Shown here: positions 24,947 through 33,214 of the stretch, one piece after another
Numbering within the stretch: position 1 is the first letter of the stretch
Layout: the number at the start of each line of letters is the position of its first letter
NCBI GenBank assembly: GCA_024694565.1
Contig: JAILJR010000010.1
Location: 1 to 64,000 of the forward strand
Length of the DNA stretch: 64,000 bases
Direction of reading: 5' to 3'
From: Butyrivibrio sp.
Lineage (GTDB): Bacteria; Bacillota; Clostridia; Lachnospirales; Lachnospiraceae
Position numbers and translations under genes: made by a program
The notes under the pieces: generated by a model
Database searches by the model: none
What the model was told of the DNA's origin: nothing
The model's input: the letters and a program-made list of their open reading frames with translations, nothing else

Positions 24947-26422
24947 TCATTCTTTGTCGTCGAGGTCGAGGAATTCGAATTCGAAATCGTCCTGGTCACC
25001 GGCGAAGTTCTTGGTCCTGCGCTTTGGTGCCTGTTCCTGCATGTTGGGGGATACGGTCTGACGAAGACCACCATCTCTTGGTACTCTTCTGTTCTCTACC
25101 ATCTCATCCCTTGAAGGTCTTACAGTTCTCTCTTCGGGGCTGCGTCTTACAGGGCGATCCTGCTGAACTTCAGGAGAAACTCTTCTTGGTCTTACTGTTC
25201 TGTCATCTTCCTCTGTTCTTCTTACAGGCTGTCTCTGAGGTCTTACGGCGCTTTCCTCTCTGACGGGCCTTACTGTCCTGCTCTCAGTTGGTGCAGGTCT
25301 GCTCTTAGGTGCTGCAGCATCGTCACGTCCTCTCTTCTTGGAGGTATCGATCTTGGCAAACTGGTCATACTCCTCTTCATCATCCTCATAGTAGAGTGAA
25401 TCACGAAGCTTAAGTGCCATGATGATAAGTCCTACAACAAGTGCTGCTATTACTACTCCAAGAACAATAAGAATTGTCTTGTATGTGTTGTTTGTCTTAA
25501 CAAGGTTATTTACTGCATCGCTGCTCTTTGCAGCCTCGATGAGCTCATTGACCTTAACTCTGTAGCCTTCAACGTTGTCATAGAGGTACCAGACACCCTC
25601 TGCTCCGTCATCAGTTGAGTAAACAAGTGAATAATGACCGTCGCCTGCTTCGCTGGCAACTGCTGAACCTGTATCTGATGAACCATCTTCTGCAGGAGCC
25701 TCTGCAGGTGCTTCACCCTCACCGGTTGCTCCGTCTGCAGGTGCTTCACCCTCACCGGTTGCTCCGTCTGCAGGTGCAGCATCAGTTGGCTCTGCAGGAG
25801 TCTCTGCGGGAGCTTCTGATACCTGAAGGAAATCGTTTCTGATATATCCTGTCTTGCCATCAGCGCCAAAGGTTACCTCATACCAGGTCTTGCCGTCGCT
25901 GTCTGTTGAAGAACCTGTGATAGTAACCGAATCTCCGTTTGAAGCCTTACCTACTGCTTCAAATGAGGTACCTGCTCCTGAACGGATATTTACTGTGTCG
26001 GAAATAACTGTTGCAGTTGAACCTGCTACTGCTGTTGCAATCGTTGCCGGAAGAGATGCAGCTGCGGCGTTCTCCTCTGTGCTGTTTGTAGTAGTTGTTG
26101 CTGTTGCAGCTACGCTGCCGTCTGCCTTGGAAACAAGGTCACTTCTGACATAGCCCTCGCTGCCGCCTGCATTTACCTTATACCAGGTATATCCTGAAGC
26201 ATCTGTTGTCTCATCAACAATCGTGATGCTCTCGCCATTGCTGAGACTTGCTACGGATGAAGCTGTGGTGCTTGCGCTGCTCCTTACCTTGACATTGTCT
26301 GTTGATACTGTTCCTGTGGTCTCAGTGTATGCAAGTCCCTGCACCGGCACTGCTGTAAATACAAAAGCAGCTGCTGCAAAAGACATGATCAGGGCGCTGA
26401 ACCTCTTTCCATTCTTTCTCAT
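24947..26422 (-). CDS. SH3b-domain membrane protein with Arg-rich tail
   Basis: 491 residues. A signal peptide (SALIMSFAAAAFVFTAV) is followed by two bacterial SH3 domains at about 35-97 (TDNVKVRSSASTTASSVASL, YTWYKVNAGGSEGYVRSDLV) and 137-205 (SDTVNIRSGAGTSFEAVGKA, KTWYEVTFGADGKTGYIRND). An Ala/Pro/Glu linker with two exact DGATGEGEAPA repeats leads to a membrane helix (ILIVLGVVIAALVVGLIIMA). The last 150 residues are cytoplasmic and rich in Arg, Pro and acidic residues. The SH3b domains suggest wall binding outside while the tail could bind acidic partners inside. The start overlaps the purD stop by four bases (ATGA), an odd operon partner for purine genes. Confidence 0.82.
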   Translation of the reverse strand: MRKNGKRFSALIMSFAAAAFVFTAVPVQGLAYTETTGTVSTDNVKVRSSASTTASSVASLSNGESITIVDETTDASGYTWYKVNAGGSEGYVRSDLVSKADGSVAATATTTTNSTEENAAAASLPATIATAVAGSTATVISDTVNIRSGAGTSFEAVGKASNGDSVTITGSSTDSDGKTWYEVTFGADGKTGYIRNDFLQVSEAPAETPAEPTDAAPADGATGEGEAPADGATGEGEAPAEAPAEDGSSDTGSAVASEAGDGHYSLVYSTDDGAEGVWYLYDNVEGYRVKVNELIEAAKSSDAVNNLVKTNNTYKTILIVLGVVIAALVVGLIIMALKLRDSLYYEDDEEEYDQFAKIDTSKKRGRDDAAAPKSRPAPTESRTVRPVREESAVRPQRQPVRRTEEDDRTVRPRRVSPEVQQDRPVRRSPEERTVRPSRDEMVENRRVPRDGGLRQTVSPNMQEQAPKRRTKNFAGDQDDFEFEFLDLDDKE

Positions 26423-27702
26423 TTTTTCTCCTCCATTTCATCAATTGCTTTACCTATATCATGGCGCATATATTTGTTGTCGAAGTCTACCCACTCAGTT
26501 GCCTCATATGCCCTTCTGCGGGCCTCTGAAAGGGTATCACCCAAAGCTGTAATACCAAGAACTCTTCCACCGTTTGTAACTATTCCTTCATCGGTGAGTT
26601 TAGTTCCTGCATGAAAACAATAGTATCCCTCTTTTCCCCTGAATTTGTCAAGCCCTTTGATGAGCTTTCCTTTTTCATATTTGACAGGATAGCCTTCACT
26701 CGCAAGAACGACACATACAGCCGCCTTGTCGGCAAATTCAAGATCAAGGTCATCCAGAGTTCCATCTATGCACGCGTCTATAACATCGATTATATCGGTC
26801 TTAAGTCTCGGAAGTACTACCTGAGCCTCAGGATCTCCGAATCTTGCATTGTATTCAAGTACCTTGGGTCCCTCATCTGTGAGCATCAGTCCAAAGAAGA
26901 TCACTCCCTTAAACTCTCTGCCCTCTTTTGCCATGGCCTCAACGGTCTTGCTGTATATATTTTCGCGACAGAATCTGTCGATATCTTCTGTATAAAAAGG
27001 ACTCGGTGAAAAATTCCCCATTCCGCCGGTGTTAAGACCTGTGTCTCCGTCCCCGGCTCTCTTGTGATCCTGCGCGCTTGACATAAGCCTGTAGGTCTTG
27101 CCGTCAACAAAAGACAAAACAGAAACCTCACGGCCGGTCATAAACTCTTCAATGACCATGTGATTTCCGGCATCACCGAACTTTTTGTCCTCCATTATCT
27201 GCCTGACTCCGTCAAGAGCTTCCTCAAGGTCCTGACAGATCAGAACTCCCTTTCCAAGGGCAAGTCCGTCGGCCTTAAGCACAATGGGAAACTTTGCAGT
27301 TTCAAGGTATTTACATGCTTCCTTCGGATCATCAAAGGTCTCATAGGAAGCTGTGGGAATACCGTATTTTTTCATCAGGTCTTTTGAAAAAGCCTTGCTT
27401 CCCTCGAGTATAGCAGCATTCTTCCTGGGACCGAATACCCTGAGTCCCTCAGTCTCGAAGGCATCAACTATTCCGCCGACAAGAGGATCGTCCATTCCGA
27501 TGATGGTAAGATCAATTTCTTTTTCCTTGGCAAATGAAGTGAGCTTGCCAAACTCCATTGGCGTGATGGGAACACATTCAGCGAGCTCTGCAATCCCGCC
27601 ATTTCCGGGAGCACAGTAAATTTTGTCAACCCTGCTGCTTCTTGAAACTGCCTCTGCTATGGCGTGCTCGCGGCCTCCCCCGCCGACGATCAAAACTTTC
27701 AT
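26419..27702 (-). CDS. purD: Phosphoribosylamine-glycine ligase
   Basis: About 427 residues with the ATP-grasp layout of GAR synthetase: MKVLIVGGGGREHAIAEAVS at the N terminus, a central IVLKADGLALGKGVLICQDL loop, HMVIEEFMTGREVSVLSFVD, GDTGLNTGGMGNFSP and VLEYNARFGDPEAQVVLPRL. It joins glycine to phosphoribosylamine in purine synthesis. The start is placed at 27702, at the conserved MKVLIVGGGG, with AGGAAG upstream. It follows purN by 53 bases and overlaps the SH3-domain gene by four. Confidence 0.96.
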   Translation of the reverse strand: MKVLIVGGGGREHAIAEAVSRSSRVDKIYCAPGNGGIAELAECVPITPMEFGKLTSFAKEKEIDLTIIGMDDPLVGGIVDAFETEGLRVFGPRKNAAILEGSKAFSKDLMKKYGIPTASYETFDDPKEACKYLETAKFPIVLKADGLALGKGVLICQDLEEALDGVRQIMEDKKFGDAGNHMVIEEFMTGREVSVLSFVDGKTYRLMSSAQDHKRAGDGDTGLNTGGMGNFSPSPFYTEDIDRFCRENIYSKTVEAMAKEGREFKGVIFFGLMLTDEGPKVLEYNARFGDPEAQVVLPRLKTDIIDVIDACIDGTLDDLDLEFADKAAVCVVLASEGYPVKYEKGKLIKGLDKFRGKEGYYCFHAGTKLTDEGIVTNGGRVLGITALGDTLSEARRRAYEATEWVDFDNKYMRHDIGKAIDEMEEKK

Positions 27703-27755
27703 ATAACCATCTTCCTTCCTCAATAAAAAACAATGTTCATTATCTATATGGATTA

Positions 27756-28397
27756 TCAGTATTCAAGGCTGTCGTAGCCATCTATGACAACTTTTCTGTC
27801 CGTAACCTTCACCCTTCCGAGGGCGATAAGGTTTATCGCAAGGGGCAGTATCTTCCACTCAGCCTGCTCCATGATACGGCGCTGAAGGAGCTGCGGCGTA
27901 TCATCAGCTCTTACGCTCACTGCCTTCTGCAAAATGATCGGACCTGTATCAGTGCCCTCATCCACAAAATGAACAGTGGCTCCCGATACCCTTACGCCTC
28001 TCTCAAGAACCATCTCGTGAACCTTAAGTCCATAGAAGCCGGTTCCGCAAAAGGACGGGATCAGTGAGGGATGGATGTTAATTATCCTGTTTGGAAATGC
28101 CCTTACTACGCACTCCGGGATGACCACAAGACATCCGGCAAGGACAACCAGATCAGGCTCTGCATCCTTAAGTATCCCAAGGAGAGCCTCATTGAACGAA
28201 GCCCTGTCATCAAACTCTCTGGGGCTCTTGACGACATAGGGAATTCCAGCCTTTTTTGCCCTCTCTATTGCATAGGCGCCCGGGTTGTTGCTGTACACCA
28301 GGCATATTTCGGTATTAGTGATGGTTCCATCGGATATCGCATCAATTATTGCCTGAAGATTTGTTCCGCCTCCGGAAACCAGGACAGCTATTTTCAT
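27756..28397 (-). CDS. purN: GAR formyltransferase
   Basis: About 213 residues with the formyltransferase signature: KIAVLVSGGGTNLQAIIDAI at the start, IVVLAGCLVVIPECVVRAFP, INIHPSLIPSFCGTGFYGLK (the catalytic Asn-His region) and GATVHFVDEGTDTGPIILQK. It transfers a formyl group from 10-formyl-THF to GAR. The ATG at 28397 overlaps the purM stop by four bases (ATGA), so translation is coupled; the longer frame begins inside purM. Confidence 0.95.
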   Translation of the reverse strand: MKIAVLVSGGGTNLQAIIDAISDGTITNTEICLVYSNNPGAYAIERAKKAGIPYVVKSPREFDDRASFNEALLGILKDAEPDLVVLAGCLVVIPECVVRAFPNRIINIHPSLIPSFCGTGFYGLKVHEMVLERGVRVSGATVHFVDEGTDTGPIILQKAVSVRADDTPQLLQRRIMEQAEWKILPLAINLIALGRVKVTDRKVVIDGYDSLEY

Positions 28398-29425
28398 ACA
28401 AGTACGGCCTCCCTGTTTCCTTTCCTGCAGCTTCCGACAACCCATGCCCTGTCACCTGCCTTCTCAATTGCAGACAGCGCACTGTCAACGTCTGCAGGAT
28501 CGAAAGCAAGAACCATACCAAGACCCATGTTGTAGGTATTATACATCATCTTTTCCTCAATTCCACCCTTCTTCTGCATAAGGGTAAAAATTGGGGGAAT
28601 ATCATAGCTTTTCTTTTCAATAACTGCCTGTATTCCCTCGGGAAGCATCCTGGGAATGTTCTCATAGAAGCCACCGCCGGTTATGTGGCTTGCGCCCTTT
28701 ACCCTGCAGCCCGCTTCCTTCAGAGATTTCATCATCTTTACATATATTCTGGTGGGTGTCAAAAGACATTCACCGAGCGTTTGCCCCAGCTCATCATAAT
28801 ATGTATTGAGGCTCTCCGGTGTCATATCAAAAATCTTTCTCACAAGCGAGAAGCCGTTTGAATGAACACCGCTGGATGCAACACCAATGAGTACGTCACC
28901 GTCCTTGATGTCGCTGCCGTCGATCATGTCCTTCCTGTCGACAACACCTACAGTAAAGCCTGCCACATCATATTCATCCTCAGGCATGAGACCCGGATGC
29001 TCCGCAGTCTCGCCGCCAATGAGAGCACAGTCGGACTGCTTGCAGCCCTCAGCCACGCCCTTGACTATTTCTGCTATTTTTTCCGGAATATTTTTGCCGC
29101 ATGCGATGTAATCAAGGAAAAACAGCGGCTCACCACCGGCACAGGCCACATCATTGACACACATGGCAACAGCATCTATTCCGATGGTATCGTGCTTATC
29201 AAGAAGAAAAGCAAGCTTGATCTTGGTTCCGACGCCGTCTGTTCCGGAGAGAAGAACCGGATCCTCCATCTCTTTGATACTGTTCATGGAAAAGGCTCCT
29301 GAAAAGCCGCCGAGACCACCCAGTACCTCAGGTCTCATAGTCTCCTTGACATAGCCCTTGATGAGTTCTACGGATTTGTATCCGGCCTCAATATCTACGC
29401 CGGAGGTTTTGTAGTCCAATGACAT
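28394..29425 (-). CDS. purM: AIR synthetase
   Basis: 343 residues with typical PurM motifs: DYKTSGVDIEAGYKSVELIK, LLSGTDGVGTKIKLAFLLDK, IGIDAVAMCVNDVACAGGEP, LIGGETAEHPG and GASHITGGGFYENIPRMLPE. It closes the imidazole ring of FGAM using ATP. The gene is separated from purE by 271 bases, half of it filled by palindromic element C, and is coupled to purN by an ATGA overlap. Confidence 0.97.
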   Translation of the reverse strand: MSLDYKTSGVDIEAGYKSVELIKGYVKETMRPEVLGGLGGFSGAFSMNSIKEMEDPVLLSGTDGVGTKIKLAFLLDKHDTIGIDAVAMCVNDVACAGGEPLFFLDYIACGKNIPEKIAEIVKGVAEGCKQSDCALIGGETAEHPGLMPEDEYDVAGFTVGVVDRKDMIDGSDIKDGDVLIGVASSGVHSNGFSLVRKIFDMTPESLNTYYDELGQTLGECLLTPTRIYVKMMKSLKEAGCRVKGASHITGGGFYENIPRMLPEGIQAVIEKKSYDIPPIFTLMQKKGGIEEKMMYNTYNMGLGMVLAFDPADVDSALSAIEKAGDRAWVVGSCRKGNREAVLV

Positions 29426-29462
29426 GGTTATTCCTTTCTATTTTTGGTGTGCGTTCGGAGCC

Positions 29463-29601
29463 GGCCGGTCATAATTTGCAAACACCTTGGGCACGCTTGC
29501 GCTCCTGCTCGCTGGCAGCGGTACTAAGCGAGCAAAGTACGCTCGCTAAGTGCCGGCCGCTCGCAAGGGCCACTTCGGTTGTTTGTAAATTATGACCGGC
29601 C
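29463..29601 (-). repeat. Palindromic element C (139 bp) inside the pur operon
   Basis: Outer arms of 22 bases (29463-29484, GGCCGGTCATAATTTGCAAA and on; 29580-29601) match except for one G-T wobble. The core at 29519-29555 has stem GCGAGC and loop GTACTTT when read on the minus strand. The conserved non-palindromic strings GGGCACGCTTGCGCTCCTG and AAGGGCCACTTCGG are present. It sits between purE and purM on the transcribed strand and would be part of the pur mRNA if transcription continues. Confidence 0.9.
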
Positions 29602-29696
29602 TCAGTCTCTGTGTTTCGCGAATTGACTACGCAAATTTGATTTGCGAGGTCGACTGTCAGCTAATACAGATAGTTTGGTTAGGTTAAACAGAATTT

Positions 29697-30197
29697 TTAA
29701 TAGTTTTTATAGCCGACTTCCTGGAGCTTTTGATCCTTGGCTACTACTGCTTCTTTTAAGGATTTGGTGTAGTCCTTGAGTTTAGCCAGAAGGTCCGGAT
29801 CGCTGGTTGCGAGGATCTTGGCTGCGAGGAGGGCTGCGTTGGCGCCGCCGTTGATGGCGACTGTTGCTACAGGGATGCCGGTGGGCATCTGAACTATGCT
29901 GTAGAGCGAATCACGTCCTCCAAGAGAAGTTGTATGCATCGGGATTCCTATCACAGGCATCGGGAATATTGCTGCGCACATTCCCGGAAGGTGTGCTGCC
30001 ATTCCTGCTCCGGCGATGATAACCTTGTAGCCCTTCTCCTCAGCACTTTTGGCATATTCAAAAAATTCATCGGGCTCTCTGTGTGCGGATATTATCCTCA
30101 TGTCGTAAGAGATTCCCAGCTTATCAAGGATATCTGCTGCCTTGCTCATAACGGGCATATCTGAATCGCTGCCCATCACTATTCCTACCTGTGCCAT
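29697..30197 (-). CDS. purE: N5-CAIR mutase
   Basis: 166 residues of class I PurE type: VGIVMGSDSDMPVMSKAADI, IISAHREPDEFFEYAKSAEE, VIIAGAGMAAHLPGMCAAIF, PVIGIPMHTTSLGGRDSLYS and QMPTGIPVATVAINGGANAA. It shifts the carboxylate of N5-CAIR to C4 in purine synthesis; the partner PurK is not in the window. AAAGGAG lies nine bases before the ATG. It begins the operon behind a recognisable promoter at 30305-30333. Confidence 0.97.
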   Translation of the reverse strand: MAQVGIVMGSDSDMPVMSKAADILDKLGISYDMRIISAHREPDEFFEYAKSAEEKGYKVIIAGAGMAAHLPGMCAAIFPMPVIGIPMHTTSLGGRDSLYSIVQMPTGIPVATVAINGGANAALLAAKILATSDPDLLAKLKDYTKSLKEAVVAKDQKLQEVGYKNY

Positions 30198-30304
30198 TTT
30201 GAGGTTCTCCTTTGCTGTAGGTCTGTTTGATATAAGATCCGGACTTCGGAAAAATTAAGCTATGAAGCCCGCTGTTTAATCAAAAGCTACTATTTGACGT
30301 AGGT

Positions 30305-30333
30305 ATCATACCATAAATACAAGATGTTGTGCA
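30305..30333 (-). promoter_or_regulatory. Promoter of purE operon
   Basis: On the minus strand TGCACA (-35) and TATGAT (-10) are 17 bases apart, with TGG directly before the -10 (extended -10). Transcription would start near 30298, giving a leader of about 100 bases. The leader has a small TCCG/CGGA hairpin but no purine-riboswitch core that I can recognise. Confidence 0.7.
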
Positions 30334-30393
30334 TATAATTTGTTACAAAAATTACAAAAAAATACATTAATTATATGTAGAAAAGATGCAAAG

Positions 30394-30427
30394 ATTTGAG
30401 GCCGGGCGATACCGCCCGGCCTCAAAT
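30394..30427 (-). terminator. Strong hairpin downstream of aminopeptidase gene
   Basis: ATTTGAGGCCGGGCG pairs perfectly with CGCCCGGCCTCAAAT (15 bp, four-base loop). It lies 100 bases past the stop of the 30530 gene. The T run afterwards is weak, so it may act as a terminator or as mRNA 3' protection. Confidence 0.75.
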
Positions 30428-30529
30428 TACGTTTAGCCGCTGACCATAATATACATAAGCTTATGGCTGCATCCATATCCCATCTTTGAATGCATGACTC
30501 CCTGCTCTGCAAGGAGCCTGAATCCTTAT
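30428..30529. other. Untranslated stretch with short palindrome
   Basis: This lies between the aminopeptidase stop and its hairpin and has no gene. It contains the perfect 12-base palindrome CATAAGCTTATG at 30454-30465, of unknown significance. Confidence 0.3.
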
Positions 30530-32626
30530 CTAATAGTCTCCATCGAGTGGCCTGTTGAGCTCCTCTGTGCCCGGAAGAACGAAACGTCCGTTTTCGATGA
30601 TCTTCACGGATGAACCGTCGGGGCGGACTGCACGGATCAAACCGAGCTCGTCATAGGGAATGGTTATATCCGTGTGGCAGGAGAAGTACGCCTTGTCGGG
30701 ATCTGTCTTTCTCCTGCAGGAGACCTCATTCTCCTTGGCGACAAGCATTTTGCCGTCAGGATTATAGGTTTTGTTGTCCTCCTCATAGGAATAGCAGGTG
30801 TCGCCAACCGCAAAATGAGGTCCGGTCTTCTCTGCAATGAGGATTGGAAGCTTTTCCTCAATTCCGTACTTTCTGGCCACAACATAGGCCAGCGTGTTGG
30901 TCCCAATTGCAAACTCTCCGATCGGGAGGGTGCTGTGATTGAACAGGATGTTGCTCTCTATGTACTTTCTGTTTTCCTCATCGGAATCAAAATTTGAACA
31001 GCTGTATTTTGTTATAAAGCCATCCTTAAACTGAAGCTCAAGATTTTTGAAAAAGAGCCCCTCAAGATAGACACCGGTGACATGAAGAGTTCCTTCCGTG
31101 CCAGTAAGCTTCGGCGATGTAAAGACCTCTCCAACCGGAATGTTTACATCGGCTACGCAGTTTTCGAAGTTGGACTGTTTTGACTTATCACGAAGCTCAT
31201 GGAGCATAACCTTCATTTCTGTCCGGTTGTCTCCCATCCCCTTAACTTCGCAGTAAACCGCCTCGTCAAGAACATCAATGATCTTCTGCTGGATCGTCTG
31301 ATAGAGCTGATAATCCAGGGTGTTTATCCTGACTATATCGTTGAAAACTTCCGAGAAGTGCTCTCCTATCTCCGGAACAGGGAAGGCGATGATGGTAAAG
31401 CTCCTCTCGCTGCCGATTATGTATTCGTTCTGGATAAGTGCCGCCTGAATCTTGTAGTCGCTTATCATCTTCTGCTGCTTTTTGTTAAAAGAAAGTGCGT
31501 CGCTGTTTGATATGGGAGCAAAGGGCTTTTCACCAAACACCTCCATGACAGCAGGACCGCCGTACAGCCGCGCCTTATCCTTGTACATCTCGCCTGCAGC
31601 CCTTACAGCTTCAAGCCGTCTTTCAAGCAGTGCCGCATCGAGGAAAAGAGCATCATCCTCCTTGTGGTCATAGTCAAACTGCTTATTGGGCACGGCTCCG
31701 TAGTAGCCTGACCTTCTGGCGCTTCCGCCCATGAAAAAGCCTGACATCACAGCTCTGAAAATTGTCGATTCAAGTCCTATGCTCTCAAGGTTTTGGACTG
31801 CTTTTTTTATGATCCTCTCAAAGCCAAGCTGATAGATTATTGACGCAGTCTTTTTGATTGAGATGTCCTTCCCCGTTGCTGCAAAACCAAGGCGGTAACC
31901 TTCAGTAAAGGTAAAGGCCATTTTATCAATCTCGCTCTCTGAAAGCGAATTCAAATGTCTTGCAGTCTCAAGCTCATTTTCAGTGATATACTCGCCGAAT
32001 CTGTACAGGTACCTAGGGTCTGTCAGATCTGAATCAGTTATGATCCTTCTTGCAAAGCATTCGTCGGGATCAACCATCGCTCCAAATCTCATGCACCGCT
32101 CTTCCTCAGCATAGTCACTGTAGAACCAGTACATGACCTTCCTTACATCCTCGTACCTTGGAAGCTTTTCCCCTGACGATAAAAAAAGACCATAGATTTC
32201 CAAAAAGAGCTCCATCCGGATAACCATTTCCTTCAGCTGAAGTTCAAATACATTTGGAATCATAGATCTCATTTCAAAATAAAGAGAAGACAACAGCTTC
32301 CCATAGTCTTTTCCAAGTCTTTTGACTGCTACAGTAGGGTTCCCGTAGCTTCTGTCATAATTTGGAGGCAGTATATCCTCATAAAGACGCCTGTTTCTCT
32401 CCTGAAGATCAATGAGACTGTCCTTGTCACATCCGCCGCCAAGAACCCATTCATAGGTTTCCTTCATCATCAAAAGAAACCGGGCCACACTCTTAAAGTA
32501 CCGGTCTGTCTCTGCATCATAAAGCTGTTCATCAGCGATGAGTACAATCCTCTCTGTAGCTAGCCCGAATCGTGCCTTATAAACCTCTGACCCCGATTCA
32601 AATTCGTAAATCAAATCTTCATTCAT
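30530..32626 (-). CDS. M29-family aminopeptidase with long N-terminal extension
   Basis: 698 residues. The C-terminal 400 or so match M29 metallo-aminopeptidases (AmpS/PepS type): NIPVGEVFTSPKLTGTEGTL, LPIGEFAIGTNTLAYVVARK, EKTGPHFAVGDTCYSY and SCHTDITIP, which together carry the Glu, His, Tyr and HxD metal ligands of the family. The enzyme removes N-terminal residues from peptides in the cytoplasm. The first 290 residues are an extra helical region with many aromatic and charged residues and no family I recognise; ordinary M29 enzymes are about 370-410 residues. GGAAGGA precedes the ATG. Two small membrane-protein genes lie immediately upstream. Confidence 0.85.
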   Translation of the reverse strand: MNEDLIYEFESGSEVYKARFGLATERIVLIADEQLYDAETDRYFKSVARFLLMMKETYEWVLGGGCDKDSLIDLQERNRRLYEDILPPNYDRSYGNPTVAVKRLGKDYGKLLSSLYFEMRSMIPNVFELQLKEMVIRMELFLEIYGLFLSSGEKLPRYEDVRKVMYWFYSDYAEEERCMRFGAMVDPDECFARRIITDSDLTDPRYLYRFGEYITENELETARHLNSLSESEIDKMAFTFTEGYRLGFAATGKDISIKKTASIIYQLGFERIIKKAVQNLESIGLESTIFRAVMSGFFMGGSARRSGYYGAVPNKQFDYDHKEDDALFLDAALLERRLEAVRAAGEMYKDKARLYGGPAVMEVFGEKPFAPISNSDALSFNKKQQKMISDYKIQAALIQNEYIIGSERSFTIIAFPVPEIGEHFSEVFNDIVRINTLDYQLYQTIQQKIIDVLDEAVYCEVKGMGDNRTEMKVMLHELRDKSKQSNFENCVADVNIPVGEVFTSPKLTGTEGTLHVTGVYLEGLFFKNLELQFKDGFITKYSCSNFDSDEENRKYIESNILFNHSTLPIGEFAIGTNTLAYVVARKYGIEEKLPILIAEKTGPHFAVGDTCYSYEEDNKTYNPDGKMLVAKENEVSCRRKTDPDKAYFSCHTDITIPYDELGLIRAVRPDGSSVKIIENGRFVLPGTEELNRPLDGDY

Positions 32627-32663
32627 TTTTTAATCCTTCCGGAGATATATTTGAGTAACATCA

Positions 32664-33005
32664 TTATATAAATCCCATTACAAGTACAAAAACAACAAAA
32701 ACAATGGCAATAAGATTTAGTATTATTCCTAAATTTGGAAACAGCTTGAAAATATCACGTTCAAGTCTTGACATTATTCCAAGGATAAAGCCCGCTACAG
32801 AAAAAATGGCCGCAAGCAAGGCAGCTGCGGCGTAACGTGGCTGTGCCTGCCCTCCGTCCCTGTAGGTAAAAAAGACAGCTGCAAGCAGGGTCCCGACAGA
32901 CAGACATCCGAGAATTGTAGACATTACGCCCTTCTCAGGATGTCTGTTGTCAGTGAACATATAGCGGTCTCTGACCGGTTCAAATTTTTTAATCTTAAAA
33001 CTCAT
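32664..33005 (-). CDS. Small multi-pass membrane protein
   Basis: 113 residues with three hydrophobic segments after a basic, soluble N terminus (MSFKIKKFEPVRDRYMF): STILGCLSVGTLLAAVFFTY, YAAAALLAAIFSVAGFILGI and LGIILNLIAIVFVVFVLVMG. It resembles small uncharacterised Lachnospiraceae membrane proteins (possibly DUF6142, from memory). It starts two bases after the stop of the 50-residue protein upstream and precedes the M29 peptidase by 37 bases, so the three are probably one operon. Confidence 0.75.
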   Translation of the reverse strand: MSFKIKKFEPVRDRYMFTDNRHPEKGVMSTILGCLSVGTLLAAVFFTYRDGGQAQPRYAAAALLAAIFSVAGFILGIMSRLERDIFKLFPNLGIILNLIAIVFVVFVLVMGFI

Positions 33006-33007
33006 TA

Positions 33008-33160
33008 TTAAATGATCATCCCCTTGCGGCTTGCAAGAAGCTTTCCACCGTTTACTATAAGCATCACACCTGCGGAAACTCCGATAACGATAGAAATCAC
33101 TCCTATTGCAATATTACATGCAGCTGCTCCGCCTAAAAATTTGTAAGTCTTCTCCTGCAT
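33008..33160 (-). CDS. 50-residue membrane protein (easily missed)
   Basis: An ATG at 33160 preceded by GGAGGACTTACG opens a 50-codon frame ending TAA at 33008. The product begins MQEKTYKFLGGAAACNIAIG, continues with a hydrophobic helix (VISIVIGVSAGVMLIVNGG) and ends KLLASRKGMII. The strong ribosome site, single clean membrane helix, positive-inside C terminus and exact fit between pyrE and the next membrane gene support it as real. It may partner the 113-residue protein that follows it. Confidence 0.75.
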   Translation of the reverse strand: MQEKTYKFLGGAAACNIAIGVISIVIGVSAGVMLIVNGGKLLASRKGMII

Positions 33161-33214
33161 CGTAAGTCCTCCATGATTGTATCAGGCAATATAAGATATT
33201 ATTTCGGTCCGTAA

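Noticed and set aside
30198-30304. Purine riboswitch in the purE leader
   Set aside because: The conserved core and paired loop sequences of the purine riboswitch were not found; only a small hairpin is present.
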